This document shows positions 1 through 9,552 of a stretch of DNA of 64,000 nt, in pieces. A program made the position numbers and the translations under genes. Within the stretch, counting starts at the first letter, position 1, and the number at the start of each line of letters is the position of its first letter. The stretch comes from Acidobacteriota bacterium (GTDB lineage: Bacteria > Acidobacteriota > Terriglobia > UBA7540). The stretch spans positions 1 through 64,000 of the forward strand of contig CADDZJ010000004.1 of the NCBI GenBank assembly GCA_902812415.1. The letters run 5' to 3'. The notes below the pieces were generated by a model. That model saw only the letters and a list, made by a program, of their open reading frames with translations, was not told the origin of the DNA and did no database searches.

Positions 1-355
1 TGCTCTCGGCTCCAGCACCGAAAATCGCCGCCCGAGGCCTACCGGCGATTCTTCCGAACCACCGTCAAGCAGAACGGAACGTCTCACACGCCTGCTCCGC
101 TGTCGGTTCGCGAATAATGCAGGCTAAGCTCTTTACTGGCAAAGCGAGATTCCTCGCGGAGTTTACCCTGAGCGAAATCGAAGGGTTCGGCGTCAGAATG
201 ACAAGCGAAGAACTCGGAATGACAGCGCCTAGGATTGTTTTCCGTCAACCGGCTCGCGCAGAGAGCATCGCGAAACCGAAGTGAGCAGAACTGGTGAAGT
301 AGACTTATAGGAGAAGCCTCGCCAGGCTTGGCAGGGGACAGGGGATCGACTGCTT
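1..355. other. Intergenic DNA upstream of the sigma-factor gene
   Basis: No gene can be supported here. One plus-strand frame is open from the window edge to a TAA near position 118 and could be the 3' end of a gene lying outside the window, but nothing in it is recognisable. A GTCATTC-type dispersed repeat lies at about 147-224. A purine-rich stretch just before 356 (GGGGACAGGGGA) can serve as the SD of the sigma-factor gene. Confidence 0.4.
147..224. repeat. Dispersed GTCAGAATGAC-type repeat
   Basis: The stretch contains CGTCAGAATGACAAGCG and CTCGGAATGACA together with a GAGCGAAATCGAAGGG core. The same vocabulary (CTCAGAATGAC, GTCATTCTGAG, GAAGGCGACGAAGAATC) recurs near 35157 and 43914. 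It lies only in intergenic DNA. I infer a non-coding dispersed repeat of the kind common in acidobacterial genomes; the boundaries are approximate. Confidence 0.5.
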
Positions 356-1620
356 ATGGATGCAGCCATTGAATCTCTGTTGCGCGAACTCACGCCGCAA
401 GCGCTCAGCGCGGTCGTTCGCCGTTTCCACGATTTTGCCGCCTCTGAGGACGCCATTCAGGAGTCATTGCTTGCGGCGGCGATTCAGTGGCCGCAGGAAG
501 GCGTTCCCAACAATCCCCGCGGCTGGCTGATTCAGGTGGCCTCGCGGCGCATGATGGATCACCTGCGCAGCGAAGAGGCTCGGCGGCGGCGGGAGAATGA
601 AGCGGCCATCGAGGTGGGCCGTCTGACGCCTGTGGCGGACGCTGAGCCCGAGACGGATCAGGATGATGCCCTCACCTTGCTTTTCATGTGTTGTCACCCC
701 TCTCTGTCCCCGTCGTCAGCCATCGCTCTGACGTTGCGGGCGATGGGTGGATTGACCACAGCCGAAATCGCCCGCGCCTTCCTGGTTCACGAAGCGACCA
801 TGGCGCAGCGCGTCAGCCGTGCCAAGGCCAGCATCAAGGCCTCCGGCGTGCCGTTCCGTCTGCCCACGAACGAAGAGCGATCCCAGCGACTCCGGATTGT
901 GCTGCACGTGCTCTACCTGATTTTCAGCGAGGGCTATGCTTCAAGCACCGGCTCAAAGCTCCAGCGGCTGGAACTCTCCCGCGAAGCGATTCGACTGACA
1001 CGCGCCGTTTACGCTTTGCTTCCGGACAATGCGGAGGTCGCAGGATTGCTGGCGCTTATGTTGCTGACCGATGCGCGCCGCGAACGTCGCCGGACGGGGA
1101 GTTGATCCCGCTCGCGGAGCAGGATCGATCTCGGTGGGATCAGACGGAGATCTCGGAGGGCCTTGCGCTCCTCACCGCGGCCCTGTCGAAAGGATCAATT
1201 GGCGCGTACCAACTTCAGGCTGCCATCGCCGCCGTTCATGATGAAGCCGCATGGTCCGAGGATACCGACTGGCCGCAGATCCTGGCGCTGTATGAACTCC
1301 TTAAATGCATGTCCGACAATCCCATGGTCACGCTCAATCACGCCATCGCCGCGGCTATGGTGCATGGACCGTCCAAAGGGCTTGAGCTGCTCAAGGCGCT
1401 CGACTCCGATGCGCGAATTGCCGGCCAACATCACCTCGACGCCGTTCGTGCCCACCTGTTGGAAATGGCTGGCGACCCTCAAGCTGCCATCACACACTAC
1501 CGTATTGCCGCCAGTCGGACGGCAAGCGTTCCGGAACAGCGTTACCTTATGATGCAAGCGGCCCGGCTCAGCGAGCGCGCCACAAGCACAGGCCGGGCAG
1601 TTCCACGTACGAGCAAGTAA
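356..1620 (+). pseudogene. ECF42-like RNA polymerase sigma factor, frameshifted
   Basis: The first 240 or so codons encode sigma regions 2 and 4 (SEDAIQESLLAA, NPRGWLIQVASRRMMDHLR, a DDALTLLFMCCHPSLS stretch, then the GLTTAEIARAFLVHEATMAQR helix-turn-helix). Translation ends at TGA 1103-1105. The expected C-terminal TPR-like extension continues one frame back (DGELIPLAEQDRSRW, YQLQAAIAAVHDEA, TDWPQILALYELL) to TAA at 1620. The two halves join near 1075-1100 if a single base has been lost. ECF42 factors (Sigma70 r2/r4 plus DUF6596) have this long extension, so the full product would be about 420 residues. It is either a real loss of function or a sequencing or assembly error. No DGPF partner gene is visible. 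Confidence 0.85.
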
Positions 1621-1640
1621 GCCGGACCCTGAAGGCGTCT

Positions 1641-1702
1641 GTAGCGCCGGCATCTTGCCGGCTTTATATATATAGAATGAAACCGCCGAGGCGGGGCGCT
1701 AC
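1641..1702. repeat. GTAGCGC...GCGCTAC two-hairpin repeat, copy 1
   Basis: The element is bounded by GTAGCGC (1641) and its inverse GCGCTAC (1696-1702). Inside are two hairpins, GCCGGC-ATCTT-GCCGGC followed by TTTATATATA, and CCGCC-GA-GGCGG. It sits 20 bases after the sigma-factor stop and could act as a terminator. Three longer relatives lie at 31513, 32231 and 32948 with the same ends and layout but different stem sequences. Confidence 0.55.
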
Positions 1703-1746
1703 GTTTTCATACACTGTGGTGAGCCGAAGGCTTATGGCGTCCGCGT

Positions 1747-2223
1747 TCAGTCAAACTCGGCGCGGGGCGGGGGCTGGTTTTGGCTGACATGGCCCGCGGC
1801 AATCTCGGCGATGAAATAGTTTTCGCCGCGAATGTGAGCGCCCGCCATGCGGCGGAGCAGCGCAAGCTGGCCGACGTGGATGAGGGTGTCGGCAATGGGG
1901 CCTTGGAAGAGCTTTTCCGCGGATTCGCGCAGGGGAAGATCAGAAGCCAGGTAGTCGTCAAATGCCTGCAGGGCAGCGAAGAAGCGCGCCGTGTCCTCAT
2001 GCCAAGGAAGCGGTTTTGAACTGTGCCAGTTGGGCGTTCCCTGGGCTGTTGATAGACCCCAGTCCAGAAGGTCGCTCAGATGGGTAAGAATCTCATGCGG
2101 GGTTCGGACGCCCTCACAGGCGCGAAAATCAGCAAAGGCGCCGGGCGCGCCGTGGAGGGTTTTAGCTCATGGGTAGGCCAGAGTCGAAAGCGTGTGACGG
2201 AGCATCGGCCGGCTGACGTCCAT
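1747..2223 (-). pseudogene. DinB-like (four-helix) protein gene with an in-frame stop
   Basis: Reading on the minus strand from ATG at 2223 gives 18 codons (MDVSRPMLRHTLSTLAYP), a TGA at 2167-2169, and then 139 more codons in the same frame to TGA at 1747-1749. The continued reading is clearly protein-like: GAFADFRACEGVRTPHEIL, HLSDLLDWGLS, ARFFAALQAFDDYLASD, AEKLFQGPIADTLIHVGQ, LLRRMAGAHIRGENYF. This is the pattern of DinB-superfamily proteins of about 160 residues, which normally have Arg-Gly-Ala-Lys where this copy has Pro-stop-Ala-Lys. One G to T change (GGA to TGA) would explain the break. It starts 29 bases after rplQ and may be transcribed with it. It could be a true nonsense mutation or a sequence error. 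Confidence 0.75.
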
Positions 2224-2252
2224 AACCAAACGGCCTCATGGCGCGGGTCGCA

Positions 2253-2732
2253 CTATTCCTTCTCGGATTCTTCTTCGGGGGGAGCGGCGCTTCGTTCCGC
2301 CGCCTGAGCTTCCTCCGCCGCTTTGCGCCGTCGCTCGATGCGCTTGGCGCGGGCTTCGGCGCGCTGCGCCAGCACCTCAGTTCCGATCAGCTCCAACACG
2401 GCTGTATCCGCGCCGTCGCCCTTTCTCCATCCCGTATGGATAATCCGGGTATACCCGCCGTTCCGCGAAGCGTAGCGCGGGGCGATTTCCTCAAAGAGTT
2501 TCTTCACCGCGACCGCGCTTAGGAAGTAAGCGGCGGCCAACCGGCGCGCGTGGAGATCCCCGCGCTTGCCCAGACTGATCATCTCTTCAGCAAGCCCGCG
2601 CGCCGCCTTGGCCTTGGCCACGGTGGTCTCGATGCGTTCTTCCAGAATCAGGGAAGTCACCAGGTTACGCAGCAAGGCGCGGCGATGGGAAGTGTTTCGG
2701 CTGAGTTTTCGACCGTAATTCCGATGACGCAT
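2253..2732 (-). CDS. rplQ: 50S ribosomal protein L17
   Basis: L17 lines the polypeptide exit side of the large subunit. The N-terminal [20 protein letters not shown] and the [19 protein letters not shown] stretch are diagnostic. At 159 residues it is about 40 longer than the common bacterial form. The extra part is a charged, Glu/Lys/Arg/Ala-rich tail ([14 protein letters not shown]) that looks helical or disordered. It follows rpoA by 14 bases and is the last gene of the ribosomal block. Confidence 0.97.
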   Translation of the reverse strand: MRHRNYGRKLSRNTSHRRALLRNLVTSLILEERIETTVAKAKAARGLAEEMISLGKRGDLHARRLAAAYFLSAVAVKKLFEEIAPRYASRNGGYTRIIHTGWRKGDGADTAVLELIGTEVLAQRAEARAKRIERRRKAAEEAQAAERSAAPPEEESEKE

Positions 2733-2746
2733 GATTTGTTCCTGTT

Positions 2747-3784
2747 TTAAGCCTGAGGCGAGCTTTCCTCCTGGGCGGGCGGCTGCGATGGCGGCTGAAT
2801 TTGAGAGGGCGGAATGGGATTGCCCCTTTCATCAAACTTCATGCCCAGGCTCAGCCCCATAAGTCCCAGGATTTCTTTGATTTCGTTCAGGGATTTGCGA
2901 CCGAAGTTCTTGGTCTTGAGCATATCCGCTTCGGTCTTTTCCACCAATTGCCGGATGGTCTGGATATTGGCGTTCTTCAGGCAATTATAGGAGCGGACCG
3001 AAAGCTCCAGCTCTTCTACCGAACGGTCCAGATTCTCGTTGCGGATCAGAGGCGACCTTTCTGCGGAACCCGCTTCCGCCTCCTGCGGCTCCTCGAAGTT
3101 GATGAAGATGTTCATATGATCCTTCAGCAACTTCGCGGCGTAGCCGATGGCGTCCTGAGGCGAGATCGACCCGTTGGTCCAAACGTCCAGAGTGAGCTTG
3201 TCGTAATCCGTCATCTGTCCCAGGCGCGCCGCCTCCACCGTGTAATTCACCTTGCGGATAGGCGAGTGCACCGAATCGACGGGAATGTAGCCAATCGGCA
3301 AGTCCTCGTCAAAATTCTTTTCTGCGGAAACGTAGCCTCGCCCCAGTTGAACGCGCATTTCCACGCGCAGGCTTCCGCCTTCGCTGACGGTAGCGATGTA
3401 AACATCCGGGTCAAGAATTTCAACATCCGAGTCTTCCTGGATCATCCGCGAAGTCACCTCGCCCGGCTGATCCACATTCAGGTACAACGTCTTGGGATCT
3501 TCGACGTTCATTTTCAGCGGAATCTGCTTGAGATTCAGAATAATGTCCGTCGCGTCTTCCACCACGCCGGGGATGGAAGAAAATTCGTGCATGACGCCCT
3601 CAATCTTCACGGCGGTGATCGCTGCACCCTCGATGGAAGACAGCAGGACGCGACGAAGGGCGTTCCCAATGGTTGTCCCGAAGCCTCGCTCGAACGGTTG
3701 TGCCTGGAAGCGCCCGTACTTGTCTGTCAGCGTTTCCACATCGCAGACCAAACGCTTGGGTTTCTGGAATCCTGTCCACTGCAT
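2747..3784 (-). CDS. rpoA: DNA-directed RNA polymerase subunit alpha
   Basis: The alpha subunit dimerises to start RNA polymerase assembly and its C-terminal domain contacts UP elements and activators. The N-terminal domain runs to about residue 235 ([20 protein letters not shown], the conserved dimer and beta-contact motif). A linker follows, then the C-terminal domain ([34 protein letters not shown]) at about 255-325. The 345-residue length is normal. The last 20 or so residues are a Pro/Gln-rich tail. It lies between rpsD and rplQ, the usual alpha-operon end. Confidence 0.98.
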   Translation of the reverse strand: MQWTGFQKPKRLVCDVETLTDKYGRFQAQPFERGFGTTIGNALRRVLLSSIEGAAITAVKIEGVMHEFSSIPGVVEDATDIILNLKQIPLKMNVEDPKTLYLNVDQPGEVTSRMIQEDSDVEILDPDVYIATVSEGGSLRVEMRVQLGRGYVSAEKNFDEDLPIGYIPVDSVHSPIRKVNYTVEAARLGQMTDYDKLTLDVWTNGSISPQDAIGYAAKLLKDHMNIFINFEEPQEAEAGSAERSPLIRNENLDRSVEELELSVRSYNCLKNANIQTIRQLVEKTEADMLKTKNFGRKSLNEIKEILGLMGLSLGMKFDERGNPIPPSQIQPPSQPPAQEESSPQA

Positions 3785-3947
3785 TGTTTAAACACCTCCT
3801 TCGCGCTGCGAAAACCCGAAAATGGTGATCCGAGAATCCCTGGAGAAATCTCGAGGCTGCTCGCGGCCGCGCTCTGCGCGCTCACCAGCAAGAATCAACG
3901 CGCTACGATTCTCAGTTCGAGTTTTCGGGTTTCCATTTTGTGCGCTT

Positions 3948-4577
3948 TTACTTCGAATAAAGCTCGACGATCATCTGCTCCTGGATCGGGAAATTCACGT
4001 CCTCTCTCTTGGGGAACGAGGTGACCCGCCCTTTCATCTGTTCACGATCGAATTCCAGCCAGGAGGGAAGGCTGCGGTTGCCGGCCAGATCCAAAGCCCG
4101 CTGGATGGAAGCCAACTGACGACTGCCCTCTTTCACGGCAATTTCCTGTCCCGGAGCAACCTGGAAGGAAGGGATATTCACCTTTCGGCCGTTGACCAGG
4201 ATGTGAGAATGGCGCACCAGTTGGCGCGCCTCGGCGCGAGAAGTGGCAAGCCCCAGACGATAGACCGTATTATCCAGCCGCCGCTCCAGCATGGAGAGCA
4301 GGTTTTCACCCGTGATCCCTTTCGCTCGCGCGGCTTTCTCAAAGTAAATCCGGAATTGATCCTCCAAGATGCCGTAGAGGCGGCGGACCTTCTGCTTTTC
4401 ACGAAGCTGAAGCCCGTATCCGATTAGCTTGGGTCGGCGGGATTTGCCGTGCTGACCTGGCGGGAAATTGCGCTTCTCAATGGCGCACTTGTCCGTCAGG
4501 CAGCGTTGCCCTTTTAAGAAAAGCTTGATCCCTTCCCGTCGGCATAACCGGCAGACTGCATCACGATACCTGGCCAA
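3948..4577 (-). CDS. rpsD: 30S ribosomal protein S4
   Basis: S4 is a primary 16S rRNA binder that nucleates 30S assembly and in many bacteria represses its own operon. The N-terminus has four cysteines (CRLC near residues 9-12, then C26 and C31), which marks the zinc-binding form. The S4 RNA-binding domain is seen as [19 protein letters not shown], with [16 protein letters not shown]. The start is TTG at 4577, supported by GGGAGG five bases upstream. Length 209 residues is normal. Confidence 0.98.
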   Translation of the reverse strand: MARYRDAVCRLCRREGIKLFLKGQRCLTDKCAIEKRNFPPGQHGKSRRPKLIGYGLQLREKQKVRRLYGILEDQFRIYFEKAARAKGITGENLLSMLERRLDNTVYRLGLATSRAEARQLVRHSHILVNGRKVNIPSFQVAPGQEIAVKEGSRQLASIQRALDLAGNRSLPSWLEFDREQMKGRVTSFPKREDVNFPIQEQMIVELYSK

Positions 4578-4710
4578 ACCATCCTCCCTGAAACTTCGAT
4601 TGCGTCATCCGTTCATTGAGTTCTTAAGCAAAGATCGATCTGAAGATCGTCCTCTAAAGTTCCGCGCCTTTAAATGACTCACTGATTCAATGATACATTG
4701 AATCGGTCTT

Positions 4711-5121
4711 CTAGACTCTCCGCCGCTTCGGAGGCTTGCATCCATTGTGCGGGATGGGGGTAACGTCCTTGATGTTGCGGACCTCCAATCCCACAGAGGC
4801 CAGCGCTCGGATGGCGGACTCGCGGCCCGCCCCAGGCCCCTTCACACGCACTTCGACGGAGCGCATGCCGTGATCTCGCGCGGCTGAAGCAGCCCGGATG
4901 GCTGCCTGCTGCGCTGCGAACGGCGTTCCTTTTCTGGAGCCTTTGAAGCCGAGCGCCCCGGAACTTGACCAGCACACCAGCCGGCCATCCGGGTCCGTGA
5001 TGCTCACCAGGGTGTTGTTAAAAGTCGCCTGAATGTGAACGATCCCAGCCGGCACAACTTTCTTTTCCTTTTTCTTAAAGACTTTTTTCTTGCCTGCCTT
5101 CGCAGGCGCTGCCTTTGCCAT
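4711..5121 (-). CDS. rpsK: 30S ribosomal protein S11
   Basis: S11 sits on the 30S platform near the Shine-Dalgarno helix. Diagnostic stretches are [34 protein letters not shown] and [15 protein letters not shown], ending [15 protein letters not shown]. The N-terminus has a short Lys-rich leader ([14 protein letters not shown]). Length 136 residues is slightly above the usual 129. It lies between rpsM and rpsD as in the alpha operon. Confidence 0.98.
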   Translation of the reverse strand: MAKAAPAKAGKKKVFKKKEKKVVPAGIVHIQATFNNTLVSITDPDGRLVCWSSSGALGFKGSRKGTPFAAQQAAIRAASAARDHGMRSVEVRVKGPGAGRESAIRALASVGLEVRNIKDVTPIPHNGCKPPKRRRV

Positions 5122-5187
5122 GATCTATTTCGTCCTTATTGAGCAGGGGGTTGTCCGCTTGAAGCTTCGAGCGGGCAGAGAGCCCGA

Positions 5188-5574
5188 TTACGTCTTCGCA
5201 GTGGCCTTCTTCTTATTGGCAATCGTGCCCTTGCGCGGACCCTTTCGCGTCCTGGCGTTGGTATGCGTCCGCTGGCCTCGGACGGGCAGATTGCGCCGAT
5301 GTCTCAAACCGCGATAAGAGCCGATTTCGATCAGCCGCCGGATGCTCAGAGCAACCTCTTTTCGGAGATCGCCCTCGATATTGCCTTCGTCCTCAATAAT
5401 CTGGCGGATGTGAGTCACTTCATCGTCCGTCAGATCCCTGACTTTCTTGTCCGGGTTCACTTTCGCCCGATGGAGGATCGAAAGCGAACGCGCGCGGCCA
5501 ATGCCGTAAATATAGGTCAGGCCGATCTCAGCCCTTTTGGAAGGCGGTAAATCAATTCCAGCAATGCGCGCCAT
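5188..5574 (-). CDS. rpsM: 30S ribosomal protein S13
   Basis: S13 is in the 30S head and contacts the P-site tRNA and the bridge to the large subunit. It begins [20 protein letters not shown], then has the helix-hairpin-helix [17 protein letters not shown] and the basic tail [18 protein letters not shown]. The 128-residue length is typical, and the C-terminus is Lys-rich. It follows rpmJ by 64 bases. Confidence 0.98.
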   Translation of the reverse strand: MARIAGIDLPPSKRAEIGLTYIYGIGRARSLSILHRAKVNPDKKVRDLTDDEVTHIRQIIEDEGNIEGDLRKEVALSIRRLIEIGSYRGLRHRRNLPVRGQRTHTNARTRKGPRKGTIANKKKATAKT

Positions 5575-5638
5575 GTTGTCTCCAGGTGTCAGGCGATAGG
5601 TTACACGTGCCTACTACCTATTCCTTGTCGCCCGTAAC

Positions 5639-5752
5639 CTATCCTTGCCGTTGCTTGTGTTTGGGATTTTCGCAAATCACGCGCACCACTCCGGCGCGTT
5701 TGATGATTTTGCACTTGCTACAGATTTTCCGAACCGATGAACGCACTTTCAT
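5639..5752 (-). CDS. rpmJ: 50S ribosomal protein L36
   Basis: The 37-residue reading is [20 protein letters not shown] followed by [17 protein letters not shown]. It has the zinc ligands C-x2-C, C and H typical of the zinc-containing L36. It ends at TAG 5639-5641. The gene is very short but sits exactly where L36 is expected, between infA and rpsM. Confidence 0.97.
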   Translation of the reverse strand: MKVRSSVRKICSKCKIIKRAGVVRVICENPKHKQRQG

Positions 5753-5835
5753 AATCCGTTTATCCTCGGCGACGCCGTTCGCCCGAAGAACTCCCCATGC
5801 AGTCTCCGATCCTGCTCTGCCCGGGCCTGCTCCAT

Positions 5836-6054
5836 TTATTTATAGCGATAGACGATGCGCCCGCGCGTGAGGTCGTAAGGTGAAAGTTCGACCGCGACCT
5901 TGTCTCCGGGCAAAATGCGGATAAAATTCTTCCTCATCTTGCCCGAAATATGAGCCAGCACCCGATGCTTGTTTTCCAGTTCCACACGGAACATTGCATT
6001 CGGCAACGGCTCAATTACTGTGGCGATCACCTCGATCGCTTCTTCTTTTGCCAT
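5836..6054 (-). CDS. infA: Translation initiation factor IF-1
   Basis: IF-1 binds the 30S A site during initiation and helps IF-2 and IF-3 select the start codon. It is a single 72-residue OB fold. The sequence has [39 protein letters not shown] and the ending [12 protein letters not shown], all family hallmarks. It lies between map and rpmJ in the spc-alpha junction. Confidence 0.98.
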   Translation of the reverse strand: MAKEEAIEVIATVIEPLPNAMFRVELENKHRVLAHISGKMRKNFIRILPGDKVAVELSPYDLTRGRIVYRYK

Positions 6055-6161
6055 ATACTCCTTAAGATCAATCTCGCGGCGAATGGAATCGCCGAATACT
6101 TCTTTTCAGACTTTCCGCCATTGGCCGCGCATCATAAAAGCCGTTTCTGATCCAATCGGAT

Positions 6162-6908
6162 TCAAAGCTGGGTCAGCACGTCAGGGCCGTTCCGGGTGAT
6201 AGCCACCATATGCTCGAAATGGGCGGAATAACCGCCGTCGGCCGTCACCGCCGTCCAGTGATCATCGAGCACGCGCACATCGCTCGTCCCGGCATTCACC
6301 ATCGGCTCAATCGCCAGAACCATGCCTTCTTTTAAAACCGGCCCGTGACCCGCCCGGCCGAAATTGGGGATTTGCGGCTCTTCGTGGAGCGAGCGGCCAA
6401 TTCCATGCCCCACGAATTCCCGGACTACGGAATACCCAGCCTGCTCCGCGTGCCGCTGAACTGCGGCGGAAATATCGCCCAGGCGCTTTCCAGCCCGCGC
6501 CTGCTCGATTGCCAGTTGCAGGGATTCTTCCGTAACGCGCAGGAGGCGTTTCAGGGAATCGGAAATTTCCCCCACTGGCACGGTCAAGGCAGAATCTCCA
6601 TAATAGCCGTCCACAATCACTCCCATATCCAAGCTTACAATATCGCCACTTGCGAGAACCCGCCTCGATGGAATTCCATGAACGACTTCATTGTTGATTG
6701 AGGCGCACAAGCAACAGGGGTAGCCTCGATACCCTTTAAATGCCGGCTTAATACCAATCTGCCTGATCCGTTTTTCGGCGTATTCTTCCAGTTCCAGTGT
6801 CGTCGCGCCAGGGCGGACCTTCTGCCGCATTTCTTCCAGGATTTCCCGAACAAGGCGTCCGCTCCGGCGCAGTTTCTCAATTTCCGCCGCGCTTTTACAG
6901 ATAATCAT
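6162..6908 (-). CDS. map: Methionine aminopeptidase, type I
   Basis: The enzyme removes the N-terminal methionine from nascent proteins using two metal ions. Visible metal-binding stretches are SLDMGVIVDGYYGDSALT (two Asp), VGHGIGRSLHEEPQIPN (His and a substrate-binding His) and MVLAIEPMVN (Glu); the last Glu is in AHFEHMVAI. Length 248 residues matches type Ia, without an SH3 insert. Its ATG overlaps the adk stop as ATGA (6905-6908), which suggests coupled translation. Confidence 0.97.
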   Translation of the reverse strand: MIICKSAAEIEKLRRSGRLVREILEEMRQKVRPGATTLELEEYAEKRIRQIGIKPAFKGYRGYPCCLCASINNEVVHGIPSRRVLASGDIVSLDMGVIVDGYYGDSALTVPVGEISDSLKRLLRVTEESLQLAIEQARAGKRLGDISAAVQRHAEQAGYSVVREFVGHGIGRSLHEEPQIPNFGRAGHGPVLKEGMVLAIEPMVNAGTSDVRVLDDHWTAVTADGGYSAHFEHMVAITRNGPDVLTQL

Positions 6909-7603
6909 GATGGTTCAAGAAGGCCAAGAATCGCCGAGGTTACCGCCGGAGGATCGGGGTCGCCGTCCACCTCGCGGAGAAACCCTGAATCCCGGTAATA
7001 ATCGAGCAACGGTTTCGTCTGGGCTTCATATTCCTGCAACCGTGTTCGGATCGCCGCCTCGCTATCGTCGCGCCTCTGGGCGAGAGGACTGCCATCCTTG
7101 TCGCAGATTTCATCCTTCTGCGGGGAATTGAAATAAATATTGTAAATCGTCCGGCAGCGGGGGCACATCCGGCGGCCCGTCAGCCGCTTGATCAATAAAT
7201 TTGGGTCCACCTGGATGTTGAGCGCCAGCGGCTCAAACCGGCATTGCGATCGAAGCCATTGGTCAAGAAAGCGGGCCTGCTCCAGGTTTCGCGGAAAGCC
7301 GTCCAGGATGAACCCCTGGGCGCAATCTGGCTGGCTGAGACGCTGCTCAACTAGGGCGCAGACGAGAGGATCAGGAACCAGTTCGCCTGATTCCATAATC
7401 GACTTCACCTGATTCCCAAGTTCCGTCTTTGCGCGGACTGCCTCCCGTAACATCTCTCCCGTTGAGATTTCCGGAATCCCAAATTTCCTCGAGATCGCGT
7501 GCGATTGCGTTCCCTTGCCGGCCCCGGGCGGTCCCAGCAGCAAAAGCGCCAATGCGCGGCGGGACGCAGCGTGAGGTTGATCATGACGCAGCGCGGCGTC
7601 CAC
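6905..7603 (-). CDS. adk: Adenylate kinase
   Basis: The enzyme interconverts ATP plus AMP and two ADP. The P-loop is GPPGAGKGTQ near residue 25. The AMP site is STGEMLREAV, and FILDGFPRNLEQA follows. The lid carries CPRC and C-x2-D (CDKD), a zinc-type long lid with one Asp ligand. The only upstream in-frame start before the P-loop, apart from a TTG just before LALLLLG, is GTG at 7603. This gives a 20-residue leader and a 23-base overlap with secY. An ATG that overlaps the secY stop as ATGA (7584) is in another frame, so the exact start is uncertain. Confidence 0.95.
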   Translation of the reverse strand: MDAALRHDQPHAASRRALALLLLGPPGAGKGTQSHAISRKFGIPEISTGEMLREAVRAKTELGNQVKSIMESGELVPDPLVCALVEQRLSQPDCAQGFILDGFPRNLEQARFLDQWLRSQCRFEPLALNIQVDPNLLIKRLTGRRMCPRCRTIYNIYFNSPQKDEICDKDGSPLAQRRDDSEAAIRTRLQEYEAQTKPLLDYYRDSGFLREVDGDPDPPAVTSAILGLLEPS

Positions 7604-8987
7604 GGACTCGCCCTTTCTTCAAAAATCCCTCGTAATGCCGCATGATCAATTGCGCTTCGACCTGCTGCACCGTATCCATGGCGACCCCCACGACAATCAG
7701 CAGGGAAGTGCCGCCAAAATAAAAATGAACGTTCAGGCCGTGAAGCAGCCAGGTGGGCAGATGCGTGTCAAACCATGCGCCTCCCAGCCAAACCGGCAGA
7801 TGGTTCAAACGCAGTCCGGCAAGCATAATCTCGGGAATCAGCGCTACCAGAGCCAGATAAAATCCGGCCACCCAGGTGATCTTGGTCAGGACGTCATCCA
7901 CATAATCCGCCGTGCGCCGGCCTGGACGGATGCCCGGAATAAATCCGCCCTGCTTGCGCACATTATCTGCCACTTCATCGGGGTTATAGATGATGGACAA
8001 ATAGAAGTGCGCAAAGAAAATAATCAGCAGAATGTACGTGAGCGTGTAAAGAGGCTCTCCCCAGGCAAAGAGACCGAGAAAACCGTTCACAAATTTCCCG
8101 AACAGCCCGCCTTTCCAGAACAATCCAATCGTTTGCGGAAAGGTGAGCAGAGAAACCGCAAAGATGATGGGCATGACGCCGCCGCTGTTCACTTTGAGCG
8201 GCAGGTGTGTCGAGACGCCTCCCACAATCCTGCGACCCACGATGCGCTTGGCGTACTGAATCGGAATGCGCCGCTCGCCGCGCTCGAAAAAGACGATAAA
8301 GGCCACAATCGCCAGCATGAAGACCAGCAACATAATCAGGGTGATCGGGCTCCAGATGCGCGTCACAAAGACGTTGCTGTAGAGGTTGCCAATGGCGCTC
8401 GGCAGTCCCACGACGATTCCGGCAAAAATCAGCAACGACATGCCGTTGCCGATGCCGCGGGAAGTGATCTGCTCACCCAGCCACATAATAAATACCGCGC
8501 CGGCCGTGAGCGTCAGAACCGTCGTAAAAATAAAGCCAGGACCGGGGTTGCGGACCATCGGAACGCCCAGGCTGGTCTCGCGCTGGAGGGCGATAGCAAT
8601 GCCGAGCGATTGGAAAGCGCTCAGACCGACAGTCATCCAGCGCGTGTAATCGGTGATTTTCCGCCGCCCCAGTTCTCCTTCCTTCTGAAGCTTTTCGAGG
8701 GTCGGCGAAACAACGGTCAGTAGTTGCAGGATGATCTGCGCTGTAATGTAGGGCATGATGCCCAGCGCAAAGACCGTCAGCCGGTTCAGGCTGCCGCCGG
8801 AAAACATCGAAAGCAGCCCGAAGAGCGTCCCGCCCATCTGATTGAAGTATTGCTGAAAGACCGAGGCATTGATGCCGGGAGTCGGGATGAACGATCCCAG
8901 CCGGTAAACCGCCATCAGGATGAGGGTGAAGGTGATCCGCTTGCGGAGATCGGTAATCTCCCAGAGGCTTTTCAGGGACTCCATCAT
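7581..8987 (-). CDS. secY: Protein translocase subunit SecY
   Basis: SecY is the channel of the Sec translocon in the inner membrane. The 468-residue protein has about ten hydrophobic segments. Typical landmarks are [21 protein letters not shown] (TM1), MYSGGSLNR-like [20 protein letters not shown] (TM2 plug region), [14 protein letters not shown] in the C5 loop region, and the [17 protein letters not shown] loop. It sits between rplO and adk as in the spc operon, and its ATG overlaps the rplO stop (ATGA). Confidence 0.98.
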   Translation of the reverse strand: MMESLKSLWEITDLRKRITFTLILMAVYRLGSFIPTPGINASVFQQYFNQMGGTLFGLLSMFSGGSLNRLTVFALGIMPYITAQIILQLLTVVSPTLEKLQKEGELGRRKITDYTRWMTVGLSAFQSLGIAIALQRETSLGVPMVRNPGPGFIFTTVLTLTAGAVFIMWLGEQITSRGIGNGMSLLIFAGIVVGLPSAIGNLYSNVFVTRIWSPITLIMLLVFMLAIVAFIVFFERGERRIPIQYAKRIVGRRIVGGVSTHLPLKVNSGGVMPIIFAVSLLTFPQTIGLFWKGGLFGKFVNGFLGLFAWGEPLYTLTYILLIIFFAHFYLSIIYNPDEVADNVRKQGGFIPGIRPGRRTADYVDDVLTKITWVAGFYLALVALIPEIMLAGLRLNHLPVWLGGAWFDTHLPTWLLHGLNVHFYFGGTSLLIVVGVAMDTVQQVEAQLIMRHYEGFLKKGRVRGRRAAS

Positions 8988-9436
8988 GCGGAAATGACCT
9001 CAGCCTTGCCGCCGGCTTGCTGAATCTTCGCCAGAGCGGATTGCGAAAAGAGGTGGGCCGAAATCGTGAGAGGCGCCTTCAGTTCTCCATCTCCCAGAAT
9101 TTTGAGTCCGTCTCCAAGCTGCTTCACGAGGCCGCGATCGAGGAGGGTTTGCGGCGTCACCGTTTCTCCGGCGTTAAAGTCCCCAAGATCGCGAAGATTA
9201 ACGATGGCATAATGCTTCTTGAAGATATTGGTGAACCCGCGCTTCGGCAGCCGCCGCTGAAGAGGCATCTGGCCGCCCTCGAAGCCTGGACGGATGCTCG
9301 ATCCTGAACGCGACTTCTGGCCTTTTGAGCCGCGAGTGGCCGTCTTTCCGTGCCCGGAACCTATGCCAAAGCCAATGCGCTTGCGGCGCTTGTGGGCTCC
9401 GCGAGGAGGCTGAATTGTTCCAATGTGAGTGGCCAT
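8984..9436 (-). CDS. rplO: 50S ribosomal protein L15
   Basis: L15 binds 23S rRNA late in large-subunit assembly. The N-terminus has the Gly/Lys/Arg-rich region ([28 protein letters not shown]) and [18 protein letters not shown], all diagnostic. The globular part follows ([20 protein letters not shown]). At 150 residues it has normal length. A 116-base gap separates it from rpmD. Confidence 0.97.
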   Translation of the reverse strand: MATHIGTIQPPRGAHKRRKRIGFGIGSGHGKTATRGSKGQKSRSGSSIRPGFEGGQMPLQRRLPKRGFTNIFKKHYAIVNLRDLGDFNAGETVTPQTLLDRGLVKQLGDGLKILGDGELKAPLTISAHLFSQSALAKIQQAGGKAEVISA

Positions 9437-9552
9437 ATCAGGGAATCCGCTTCTCAGTTTTCCGACCGGGAATTAACAGGCCGACGATTGCGTCAAGACC
9501 GGTTCCCTTGGAGTTTATTCAAGCGTCGCTGCATCTAAAAAAAGAATCTCTT

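Noticed and set aside
2801-4024. Long plus-strand open frame (407 codons)
   Set aside because: It is antisense to rpoA and rpsD, has a His/Arg/Leu-rich composition and no family; it is a shadow of the real genes.
7635-8723. Long plus-strand open frame (362 codons)
   Set aside because: Antisense to secY; composition (His, Asn, Arg, Asp rich) is typical of a reverse-strand shadow of a membrane protein gene.
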